Shown: positions 23,901-36,300 of the stretch, in pieces
Layout: every line of letters starts with the position of its first letter
Position numbering within the stretch: position 1 is the first letter of the stretch
Assembly: GCA_904063045.1 (NCBI GenBank)
Contig: CAJFCJ010000006.1
Span: forward strand, 1,651,601-1,715,600
Direction of reading: 5' to 3'
Source of the DNA: Dimorphilus gyrociliatus
Lineage: Eukaryota; Annelida; Polychaeta; Dinophilidae
DNA: 64,000 bases
Program-made: the position numbers and the translations under genes
Notes under the pieces: generated by a model
Seen by the model: the letters and a program-made list of their open reading frames with translations, nothing else
Told to the model about the DNA's origin: nothing
Database searches by the model: none

Positions 23901-26900
23901 TATACAGTTCCAATCGTATCATATTCGACTATTTGATATGGATAACGCTAACGAAGATTTATCCGACTCTACCTCAAAAATTCTTCGAAATCCGAAAACC
24001 TTATACGCAGGTAATTTCTTGACTGGAAAATATTAAAAGTTCTTTCCACTTCCCGTACAGTACCGATGCCGAACCATTATTTGAGACCACCATTCAAAAT
24101 TACGTAGTATGGTTAATGGTTAAGAATCGTTTAAAAAATATGGGTAAAAAATATTCCTCAGCCAGACTACCATTTCGCGAGGTATTCAGTAGGCCTATAA
24201 AATCAAATTAATGGGAGCTATATTTGATTCAGACGATTCAATTGATTATTCTTCATAATTTTTTAATTTACTCAGTAGTACCACTAATTTCACTAATTCA
24301 GGTATTAGATTGTAACCATGGGCCATACAAAATTTCACGCATGCCAAACATACTGTTTCGTTTTGTTTTTTTTTGCATATTTATCGAATATCGAACTTTT
24401 TCTTTCTCAGGTTATGTTTGGAACGACCCAAGAACAGGCTAGGTGGCGAGATTGCGTAACCGTAACAAACAACTTTTTGGGTTTCGCAACAAGTCGCCTA
24501 TTTGTTGATAGATATTTTGATGAATCGTCTAAAAAAGTTGCCCTGGAGATGATTGGAAAAGTTCGCGACTCTTTTAATGAGATCCTGAAAGAACTTGACT
24601 GGATGGACGATGAGGCCCGTAAAACTGCAAAAGAAAAAGCTGATGCTATTAGGGATAGTATCGGGTATCCGGAGTTTATTCAAAATAATACGGCTTTGAA
24701 TAATTATTATAAAAGTGTAAGCGTAAACCTCACAAATTGAGTTTATTTAATTAGAAAAAACCCATTCCAATAACATTATAGAGATAGGAGAGGAAATATC
24801 ACACTTATGATGTTTATTTACTTTATAGGTAACCGTCAATGAATCTAATTACTTTGAAAATTATCTGGAATTCCTAAAATTTACAACAAGAAGAGATCTA
24901 AGTAGATTAGATAAACCAGTTGATAAAACAATGTAAAACATCTTTTACTATATTTCAAATTTCTCTAATGATATTGTTTCCCTTCCCGTCATACAGCTGG
25001 CACACACCACCGACCACTGTAAACGCCTTCTATAATCCTATGTTTAATATGATAAGTTAGTTTCTTTTAAGAAAAAAATATTAAAATATCAAAGAGAAAC
25101 GGAAAAAAATTAACTTATGATGTCTTTTATACCTTTTCAATTTTCAGCTTTTCCTGCTGCCATACTGCAACCGCCTTTTTATAATGAAAACTTCCCAAAG
25201 TAAGTGAATTTAATTCTATAAATATTGGAAAAATGAAAATTCATCTTCTTATTTCCTTTTTATAATGCTTCTAACGCTTTTAATTAGCCTAACCGAGACG
25301 TTTCTGGCTTTTAGCACCGCAAATTATGAACAAAATATGCACTTCCTCTGTTTTTCCTACAAATATATATACACATATTCTATAGACTCTCTACTCAAAT
25401 TACAAATCAAATTATTTTCCTTTTACAACAAAAGAGTGAGAAAGAGATACTAAAAACATATTATATATACAGTATATATACATATATATATAAACATTAA
25501 TTGATTAATTAATTTTAAAAACAAAAACATACACAAAAAAGGTATTTAAATTACGGTGGAATCGGTTACGTAATCGGTCACGAAATATCTCACGGATTCG
25601 ACGATGTTGGTGAGTAGTAATTAGGTGTATATAAATTCTTGTACGGAAAATAACAAACAAAGGAAGGAACGCCCCTAAAAGGGCGTATCTTTTGCGATGC
25701 TTTGAAAAGCGAGATACGCCTCGAAGGTATAACAAGTTTGGAATAAAATTCGCGCTTCAGGTATATTAACTATGGAGGCATAGCAACCGTCATCGGTCAT
25801 GAAATCACTCATGGTTTCGACGATCGAGGTAAAAAGTTACAAGAGCATGAAGGGTTGATTTTAGTTTGATGCCCTGTAAACATGTCTGTAAACTACAAAT
25901 GTCAAGTACGAACTTTTACGTCTGTTTGTTTTTCAGTTAAGACGTCGACGTCACTAGTGTAGAATGTTGATCCCTAGACAACGCCATCTGACGATTACTT
26001 TAATTTTTTTGTTTTAGTTTGTTAAATCCCTGATTAGACCCCTGAATTTTGTATAATTAATAGACTGTAAAGTCGAACAGTTAGTTAAATCGTATCAGAG
26101 AAATAGAACATTAGTTAATATTCGTTTGTAATCCTCCTATGAAGGTTATTAAGGAGACTAATTAACTTGTGTACAAATTAAGGTCGGTTATTTGATAAGG
26201 ATGGAAAAATGAGAACATGGTGGTCTGACGAAGTTGTAAAAAAGTTCGAAAAAAGGGCTAGCTGCATAATAAACCAATACGGAAATTATCTGGTCGAAGA
26301 AGTCAATAAAACGGTAAATTTCTTCTAACCTTATCTAAGAAACCCAATTATTCTTGATTTAATGCTACAATTGAAAACTATTCCTAGAGAGAATCAAAGG
26401 AATAATTCAAATAAATATTCTTTTTCCAACAGATTAATGGAGTACAGACTCAAGGGGAAAACATTGCTGATAACGGCGGTTTAAAGCAGGCTTTTCGAGT
26501 AAAATTCACTATTAAAATAATTAATCCTCTTTTAGCTAAATTATGCACGAATAAATTAATCTAAATTTAATAGGCCTACAAGAAGCTTGTGAGGGAGGGT
26601 TTAAGAGAGCAAGTTCTACCAGGTATTGATTTGAACCCTGATCAATTATTCTTTTTAAATTTTGCTCAGGTAATTATAATTAAATGAGTGAGTGAAATAT
26701 CCCAAAAGAATTTTATCATTGATAAATATCTTCACAACAGGTCTGGTGTGGTTCTGAACGAAAAGAGTATTCTATGCAGACACTAACCAACGGAAAACAC
26801 AGTCCTGGAAGATTTAGGTTTGTATATGCGTATATTTTACTTTGTAATCATACTATATTTCATTATAGGGTTATTGGAACTCTACAAAACTCTGGAGACT

Positions 26901-26968
26901 TTGCGAAAGCATTTAAATGCGCCAACGGAAGTCCAATGAATCCTGAAAATAAATGTTCTTTATGGTGA
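18750..26968 (+). CDS. Neprilysin-like M13 zinc metallopeptidase with duplicated alternative exons
   Basis: Type II membrane peptidase of the neprilysin/ECE family that trims extracellular peptides. Exons in phase: 1a 18750-18806 or 1b 19335-19391; 19950-20086; 20317-20447 (membrane helix [20 protein letters not shown]); 22165-22221; 22333-22494; 22710-23251; 23556-23692; 8a 23908-24010 or 8b 24061-24181; 24411-24716; 24829-24932; 24997-25055; 25148-25199; 13a 25542-25609 or 13b 25761-25828; 26183-26313; 26433-26498; 26574-26669; 26741-26817; 26869-26968. With 8b it is 800 aa, with 8a 794. Active-site elements: NAFY, HExxH in either exon 13, ENIADNGG, and the C-terminal CSLW. Sequence is closer to neprilysin than to ECE. 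The intron after 22494 starts with GC. Exons 1 and 2 are less certain than the rest. A likely poly(A) signal is at 27641. Confidence 0.92.
19071..19130 (+). repeat. 25-bp tandem repeat, 2.4 copies
   Basis: Unit GTATGTATACTGTATACATG followed by TGTGT, two perfect copies (19071-19095, 19096-19120) and ten bases of a third. It lies in the spacer between the two first exons. Confidence 0.9.
19335..19391 (+). other. Alternative first coding exon 1b of the M13 peptidase
   Basis: Encodes [19 protein letters not shown], one residue (F to I) different from 1a; the other four codon differences are silent, which suggests selection on the peptide. Same length, phase and donor as 1a. Confidence 0.55.
20448..22164 (+). 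other. Intron of the M13 peptidase gene
   Basis: 1.7 kb, AT-rich, with TA and CT microsatellites (near 20950-20976 and 21597-21616). It separates the membrane-anchor exon from the ectodomain. No exon supported inside. Confidence 0.6.
23793..23868. promoter_or_regulatory. Pair of opposed CTCF-like motifs in an M13 intron
   Basis: ACGCCATCTGATGA at 23793-23806 (minus orientation) and CCATCAGAGGGCGC at 23855-23868 (plus; 13 of 14 CTCF core positions) form an imperfect inverted repeat about 40 bp upstream of exon 8a. They could equally be ends of a small decayed element. Confidence 0.3.
23908..24010 (+). other. Mutually exclusive exon 8a of the M13 peptidase
   Basis: 103 bp, stop-free in the required phase, between TATACAG and GTAATT. 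Encodes a segment with [20 protein letters not shown] that aligns with the product of exon 8b and with the neprilysin stretch before LYGTT. Joining 8a to 8b would hit TGA after seven codons. Confidence 0.65.
24061..24181 (+). other. Mutually exclusive exon 8b of the M13 peptidase
   Basis: 121 bp, same phases as 8a. Encodes [20 protein letters not shown] in the aligned part and has six extra N-terminal residues. It resembles the usual family sequence somewhat more than 8a does. Confidence 0.8.
25542..25609 (+). other. Mutually exclusive catalytic exon 13a of the M13 peptidase
   Basis: 68 bp encoding [20 protein letters not shown] plus DV: a full zinc-binding HExxH helix. Acceptor AAAAAAG, donor GTGAGT. 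The acceptor lacks a good pyrimidine tract, which may make its use regulated. Confidence 0.8.
25761..25828 (+). other. Mutually exclusive catalytic exon 13b of the M13 peptidase
   Basis: 68 bp, same length and phases as 13a, encoding [20 protein letters not shown] plus DR. Acceptor CGCTTCAG, donor GTAAAA. Its HEITH matches vertebrate neprilysin. Using both 13a and 13b gives TAG after seven codons. Confidence 0.85.
25981..25994 (-). promoter_or_regulatory. AGATGGCGT motif, CTCF-like, in an M13 intron
   Basis: Minus strand TCGTCAGATGGCGT. The surrounding CAACGCCATCTGACGATT repeats, with one change, the sequence at 23792. Confidence 0.3.
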
Positions 26969-28590
26969 CTGCGCTCGACTTGAATGGTCCCTTACAGCTT
27001 GCTTTTTCCTCCCTCAACCAAATCTACTTCTGCTCCTCCTGTTTCTCCATCATGGTTTTCTCCCTTCTTCTCTATTGCTCTTCAGATATATTAAAAATAT
27101 AGTTCAACCTTAAGAAATCGTCGCTACGTCACCGAAGAAAAAATTTCTGCTGTTTTACTAAAAAGAGAATTAAAAAAAAAACATAAAAAGAAACAAAAAA
27201 ATCATTAATTTTTTCAATAAGTTTCCAAATATTTTTTAGTTGAGAAATTTGAAAGTTTGCTTGAATTTCGTTTATTTTCTCTCCTCCTTTCTCTCCTTTT
27301 CCATTGCTATCTTGTATAAAAACAGATTTAAAAAAAACAGAAAAACAGAAAAAAAAAATCCAAAGAGACTAATTCTTTTGGTATTAATGTTTAAAAAAAT
27401 ACTATATACTAATGAACTAAGTGTAATGATATAAATAATATATATTGTATATATATAGTGTTTTTTAAACAAAGATATTTCATTGTCTCTAAACTTTGTA
27501 AATATAAAAAAGGCTACATTGTAATTTGTGTGATTTAATTAACTAATTAATAATTTCATAAAAATTCTTTTTTCATATATTCTATAAAAATTTAGTTAGT
27601 TAATTCCATGTTTTATTGCGTGTTAAATAGAATTCTTTATAATAAAAAAAACTACTAATTTTTTAGAGAGAGAGAGACTGATATAATGTAAAAGTTAATT
27701 CTTTATATGCTCTATTTTGTCCCTTTAACTTCCGTATTAATATTTTTCATGATTGTGAACAAAAATTTTAATACAACTTTAAAATAGATTGTAAATGATT
27801 TATTCAAATTTTATATAGTATAAACTATGAAAGAGGATTTTTGGAGAAGAGGAAAGGAATAGATAGAATATAATATTTACACAAAGAGGCTAATAGTAAG
27901 AAAGGAAAATGGAATAGCAGGAAATAGATAAAAGAAAAAAAACACCGCTCCATATTTATTGAATCAATGACATTTATTTATTAAATATTTTCTATGCTTG
28001 TTTATTCAAGATTTTTACAAACTAAAACTTTCTTTGAAAGGTAAAACTACATCAAAAAAAAAAAAAGAAGCAACAAAACAAACCTTACAATCTCTACTTT
28101 CATCTGAAAATTATCCTTCTTCCTTTAGTTCCGTCTACTATATAGTTTATAAATGATAACTATTGTGGATAAAAATCACGTTACGTTAGTCTCATAGAGT
28201 TATATACACGTATGATAATACTAGATTTTTCTAAATACTCCTTCCTTACTATATATCCTAAAAAAGAGAGAGAGAATTGAAAAACTCCAAACAATATTAG
28301 TATTATTATTAAAATTTATAATAATAAAAAAAAATAAAACGTGACAAGCATAAAATCAAAGAAAATATAATAAAATAAAATAAAAAACAAGCAGATCTTT
28401 GAATATATAAATAGTTAAAAAGTATATAAAAAAAAACTTATTAGGTTGAAGGTGTAAAGATTGTTAATAAAAAATGTTTATTATATAGATAATATCTTCT
28501 AAATTCGATGATATTTGTTTATTCTTGTCTCCCATTAACCGAGTAAATAGTTATAGAGTGTTGTTCGTTTTTTTTTTTTGTTTTGTTTTT
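26969..28590. other. 3' UTRs of convergent M13 and LHFPL genes
   Basis: 1.6 kb, very AT-rich. AATAAA at 27641-27646 (plus) for the peptidase, and TTTATT at 28477-28482 (minus) for the LHFPL gene. No gene seen. Confidence 0.55.
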
Positions 28591-29543
28591 TCAATTTTTG
28601 TTTACTAATCTAAGAAAGATTTGAGTAGTTTTCCCTCTTTTTGCCTGTCTGCCTGTCCCTCTGAGCAGATGACTTTAAAATCCTTTTCGGGATCTTGCTC
28701 GGCTGGAATATTGAGAATAATCGGCGAAATGGTCATCGGAAGCCGTGGCTATTCTTGGTTGAATAAGAACTGAGGGTTTACCGATCGATTCGGCGTAGTC
28801 GGCTGTTTTATTTACAAAGGGATAAAATTGTTTTCTTCTATTAATAGATATTTATAACTAAACTTACATTTTGCAACGACAGGTATAGTCTCATTTTTAA
28901 GTAAAACTCTAGATCGCCTCGGAACTTGTCTAGAACCTAGTACAATTGCCAAGAGAGCTAAAACGATTCCGTCGAATATAGCTATGACGGCTAATATCAA
29001 AGCCCAACGAATTTCACAATCTGCCCTATCAAACTTATCCGAATCTTTACCACAAACTCTTCTGACGTCTTTGTCATCCCACCCATTAGGATAAACTAAA
29101 CAACCGATTGCCAGAAAGATAGCAGCTAGTATCAAAAGCATAGCTATACTGTAGTATACTCGCTTAGGTGATACGAAGAAAAAGAGGAGGAGAGAGATTA
29201 CACAGAAGAAGATAATTAGCACAGAGATTCCAACAAGAACAGTAGCAGCTTTAAAGTTCCCATTGAGTATTGATGAAAAATTATCCAATCCACCAAAACA
29301 CTTTAATTCACCAGATGTATCCTCAAGGAGAATGCAATATTTAAATAGACCAAAATATCCAGTTCCTGGTGAACTTTTAGAGTCACCCAGCCATTGTGGC
29401 TGAGCGAAAACGACTACTTCGATAATAGCCAAACAGATAACGAATAGAGCCCAAATAACGCCGACAACTCGGGCGTTTCTTACGTATTTATAATAATATA
29501 TTTTTGTCGCCTCCGCGGCACTTTGATAAGACGAACGATCCAT
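28591..29543 (-). CDS. LHFPL-family tetraspan membrane protein
   Basis: Four-helix membrane protein of the lipoma HMGIC fusion partner-like family; vertebrate members assist GABA-A receptors (LHFPL4) or hair-cell mechanotransduction (LHFPL5). Exons 28868-29543 and 28591-28802 join in phase for 295 aa. Matches to the LHFPL3/4/5 group: YVRNARVVGVIWALFVICLA, then QPQWLGD, GYFGLFKYC, FKAATVLVGISV, and the loop YPNGWDDKDVRRVCGKDSDK before the fourth helix. The last exon encodes a cytoplasmic tail rich in Ser and Arg (ADYSQYSSRARSRKRI) that I do not recognise. Which vertebrate paralogue it corresponds to cannot be decided. Confidence 0.88.
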
Positions 29544-30108
29544 ACTGAAATAAGAATTTTCACTTTTAAAATACCTGTTTAAATAATCAACTTTTCAAGA
29601 CACTGCAAATAGTAAATATATGTGGAATTTTTCACATAGTAGCGGTATCCTACGTACCTATATTTAATCATATGAAACAGGTTTAGACAGTACAATAAGG
29701 CTATTATTCATACAGCTTGAACGATTAAACTTAAGGAATTTTGTGTTGCTTTGACGCACTAATCGACCATATTAATTGCATTTCTTATAGGAAAGTATAT
29801 GTAAAAGTTACTCACACTGATTAATAATGTTCAACAATTTGTATAAAATGAAAAAATTGAAGATTATAATTACATTATTGACTCGCTTTCGAGCGTTCAA
29901 TATATAGTGTGGTTCGTGCTTTGTTCTCGTTTAAAATAAATAATTTTATTCATTATTTTTACATCGATATAAATGTTTAGATATTTACAATTTTCTGTGA
30001 GGTAATAAATAGAAACACAGTTTTGTTTTTCTTTTAACAGGTAAATGCAAGGGAACCATACTTTTCAGGTGGTTTCCGGTCAGGTAAGACAAATACAAAT
30101 CGGAAAAG
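29544..30108. other. Divergent space between LHFPL and the small gene at 30109
   Basis: 565 bp with presumed promoters. TTTTCTTTTAACAG near 30040 looks like a splice acceptor, so the downstream gene may have a 5' UTR intron. Confidence 0.4.
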
Positions 30109-30540
30109 ATGGCTCGAAATGTTCTATCCTTTATTACAAACCTATTTTCTAAAGAAGAGGAAAATAACGAAGAAGAAGAAGATATTAAGGCGGCCGAGGA
30201 ATTGGCGATGAGAAAATTTCGGCAGAATATTGCAAATTATCGCGCACAGTCCTTTAACGTTCGAAAAGCTCCAATGTTTGACTACGTAAAGTGGATGCAA
30301 AAGAACAATGTTAGAACTGAAGGATCACCTGATGAATACATACTCCAAGCTTCTGCCTTGGCTCCATACGTTAGAACTACCTTACATACTGGCTGTTTGG
30401 GAGAAGAAGAAAGAAAATGGGCTAAATTAACTGGTGTTGCATATGAAGAAAGTATAACGAAATCTGCTCATCATCATCATTTGACAAGCTTGTCAGCTAG
30501 CTTAAGAGCTAGTCGATCAAGCAGAAATAGACTTGGTTGA
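30109..30540 (+). CDS. Unrecognised 143-aa intracellular protein
   Basis: Single-exon frame with a good ATG, its own AATAAA at 30689-30694, and codon use like its neighbours, so probably real. No signal peptide or membrane helix. Residues 1-14 are hydrophobic/amphipathic (MARNVLSFITNLFS), followed by an acidic stretch (EEENNEEEEDIKAAEE), a central folded-looking part containing KAPMFDYVKWMQKNNV and APYVRTTLHTGCLGEEERKW, and a Ser/Arg tail with four consecutive His. I cannot assign a family. A conserved ciliary or mitochondrial accessory protein would be possible, but nothing here proves it. Confidence 0.7.
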   Translation: MARNVLSFITNLFSKEEENNEEEEDIKAAEELAMRKFRQNIANYRAQSFNVRKAPMFDYVKWMQKNNVRTEGSPDEYILQASALAPYVRTTLHTGCLGEEERKWAKLTGVAYEESITKSAHHHHLTSLSASLRASRSSRNRLG

Positions 30541-32533
<1,993 letters not shown>

Positions 32534-33155
32534 TTTCAATCGATCTTTACTTTCTGTATATTTTTTTTTTTGTATTATTATTTGACTGTCTTTCCCGTTT
32601 TTCATATCCTTCTGTTAGTAAGTTTTTTTTTGTTTGTTTCTGCTTAATCTTATGCAATTGAATGGCTAAAAATATGCCTAAAAGTACCTGCCTATCGAAA
32701 GACGGGAAAAGAGACCGGAGATCTATTCAATAGAGCAAATAATAACAACGTGTCGTTTCTACCGTGTATTAAAAGACAGAAATAATCAAAACGATATATA
32801 TATATATATATATAAATTTTTGCGGTTGACTCTGACTCAAATAATATGTGAATAAAACGGACTTGCACCGTTTACCTGTCTCTTATCCTCTCTTTCTCTC
32901 TTCCATTTTTTTCTACATTTGTATACAAAATATAAAATTGTATACTCAATGTAATTTATACAATTGCGTATTTTCTATTTCTGTTTTCATGCTCCAGATC
33001 TCTTTTCTATCTATCCGACTGCTACTTAGAACAATTGGTTGTTAAAAAATTTGTTTATTTCTTTACCGGTGTTCAATCATGTATATATATATATATATAT
33101 ACTATGCAAGATAAAACGGAAAAAAAATTAAGTTCTTATGTATGCTCTCTTTCTT

Positions 33156-33190
<35 letters not shown>

Positions 33191-33370
33191 TTTTTTAGAA
33201 AGAAAAGAATGTATTTTTTTTGTATTAATGAACAATGCGTAAAAAAAAGAGAACAATTAAGAAAATAAATAAATAAATCTTTTTTCTGACATGTTTGTAC
33301 ATAATTTTTTAGTTTGTCGTTACGTTTTTCAATTATTTATGAATCATTCAAAAAAAAAGAGGAAAAATCT
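32534..33370. other. SMAD 3' UTR and upstream region of the EGF gene
   Basis: AT-rich with TA (near 32797, 33080) and CT (33163-33187) microsatellites and the SMAD poly(A) signal at 32851-32856. No gene seen. Confidence 0.5.
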
Positions 33371-36300
33371 ATGGATTATTTAATTTTATTGTTTATTTCA
33401 GTTGATATCTATTTAATTAGTTTAAGGTGTTCCGCTACTGAAAATAAGACTGGCTATACAGTATCAGTTAGTGTTAATTGGACGTTATCATCTGTATATT
33501 TTGAAAGGGAGAGGTATCGGTCGTATTACGTTTGGTGGGAAAAGATACTCAACGAGCCCTCTTTAATCGACAGCCTTGTTTTGGTGAATAATAATGGATT
33601 TAACTGTGAACAATTGTTCACAGTCGTCGCCGATGACACGTATATACTAGGGACGTGTCGTGGGCGAAAGTTATCTAACCTTAGTTGCCTGACCGGTAAC
33701 TTCATACCCGTAAGGAAATTGACACTGTTGGAGACTAAAGGGAAAGTTTCAAACCGATCGGAAACTTTACATCTTACTATAGTAATTAACGCAATAAACA
33801 ATAATAAAAGTAAAAAGATGAAAAGGGGGGCTAGCGAACAAAGTGGAAGAGAACGTAAACTTTTCTTTGAGAACAGTATAGAAAAGATAGATAGATATTG
33901 CACGAAAGCGGAACGGGATGAAATAGTCAGGGGAATTGATAGTAAGTGCTTTATCTATACGTATTCTTCTTTATTTATATTTAGCTAAACTCTAACAATT
34001 TATAAAGCAAACAGTAACCGCTCGAAGTGATATTCTTATAGCCAAAAATACATGTAAATAGTTAGAAGATAGTTACATTTCCTATTAAGACGATAACCTT
34101 GAGAATGAATAGTATTTTATGAGTAAAATACAGTATTTATATATAAGCTGAAACTGTGTATAGCAAAGAACGAGGTCATAATACATTAAACAACTATATA
34201 GTTATTCCTTATCACAAGATTAAATCACAATTTTATTACTAAAAATGCCTAATCCTGATTATTTTTATGATGGATTATGTCGTAAAACGGAAATCCTTAG
34301 GTAAATAGGAAGTGCATTGATATACACACATACAAAAATTGAGAATTAAGAATACTTTATTCGTTCATTTTACAGTAATTAAACGGTCTGAAAGGATGAT
34401 TTCATTTAATTGACATTCGAACGAATACCGTTGGAATGCCCGTAGCTAATTAATTTGAATACAATTAAACAGATTTAATACATCAATCATACTTAATGAT
34501 TAAATTCTAATTTTTAGGTATTGTTGATCAAGTGTCAGACAGTTTAATCATAATTAAATAAAGATACATGAACTTTTGGTTTTTATCTATTTTTTCATGT
34601 TTTTCTTTCTATCACTGTCCCTTTTATTATCATCAATTTTCCTTCTTATTACTTATAGATATATATATATATATATTTTTTAGATAAAATTGACATTATT
34701 TCGGGGAATGTGAAAGAGGAGCACAGACCGTCAAACACTACTCAAATACGTATCGATCTCCCAATCGAGAGAGAGATAACGGCTGTTGTAGTAAGGGGTC
34801 ACAGGCTATCGGAAATTGCCGTTGGCGTCGGCGCAGATATCGAAAAGAAGCTAATCCAAGATACAAAGAATAACATGAAAGAATGCGGCACTCTTACAAA
34901 TTATCTTTCAACAGAAGTTTGTATTCTATGCGAAACAAAACTCGAGTCGTCAAATATTGTGCTTCTCTCTTTTGTCGAGTCTCGAATGACTATTACCGAA
35001 CTATACGTAACGTCTAAATCGTATAACGTTCAAGATCACAGCAGGAGCTTAGCTAAAGGTGTAAACGTTATCAATTCCCAGAAATCAGCGGATACTTATA
35101 AAATGGTCGATAATGATTTGATGAATACCTGTGTCTATAATTGGGGACAACCATCTTACGTTATTATTGAATTATTAGATGTTTCTTATATAAACAGAGT
35201 AGTATTATTATCGAAATTTAATGGATTAAGAACATTAATTGTAGCTGCTGTACTTGGTAAACATTCTAATATAAATAAATATAAGAATGTAAACTATTGT
35301 TACTCCTACGTGAGACGATCACCGATAACGAGAATCGATAAATATTGCGCAAGAGTTCTAAAGACGAGGGGCGTAGCTATTATATCAGAAGAGAAACAAT
35401 TCCAATTATGTTCGGTTCAAGTGTATTTTGATAAAGAATTTGGAAAATTACAACCAGAACGAAAAATTCTGACTAATTACAGCTGGGCTGTTGAAAATGC
35501 ATTAAGGGATAGGGAAATATTAAATAACGATACAGAATTGGCATTTTTGACAAACGATGCCGCATTTAAATTGAAATTATTTAGAAAATCGAATTTGAAT
35601 GATGGCGATATTAGAACTTGTATACCAATTATAGCCACAAGACTTATACATCTTGACTCGATATTAATCAAGATATTTCTTAGAATAACTAGATCTTTCA
35701 AGTATTTTTTCATCTACGGTTATGACATATGCTCTCTAAAAGGAGGAAAAGTGTCAACTTCCTTTCGTATTGGTGCAATAACAACGATAAATCCAAAGAA
35801 TAAACTATCGGATTCGGTATTTTGTAGACCTAAATTTTCCGATTGCGATGATGAATTCAATATGAACGATGCTGATATGTAAGTTAATAAGATAAAATAG
35901 AAATACTTTTCCTCTCTTTCATATCAGGTTTTCATATCGTATCAGACTTGGGTCGTTTTCAATTAAGAGATACAGAGTTATCTGCCAAACTCCCGTGAGA
36001 GGCAACGTAGTTATTTTACAATTAAAACACCGTGCAAATGATTTTTCTATTTGCGAAGTTGGATCTTTCGTTGAGCAACCGGAAGTTGCAACTTTTGACA
36101 AGAATTCGTATCATTTTCAAAAATTATTAATTAAAGCTAAACATTTAACGCCTTTCGATGTTGACGATGTGATATCTTCGAGACTACTTGATACCGGAAG
36201 TAATCAGACTATGAATTTAAGGAAGACACTTATACCCAGAATCGGTTTAAAATCAGATTGGATGATAACAGACCCTAATTCATGTTTAAGCACTGTCATA

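Noticed and set aside
33526-33903. Minus-strand 125-aa open frame
   Set aside because: Antisense to the first exon of the EGF gene; no domain and no splice context.
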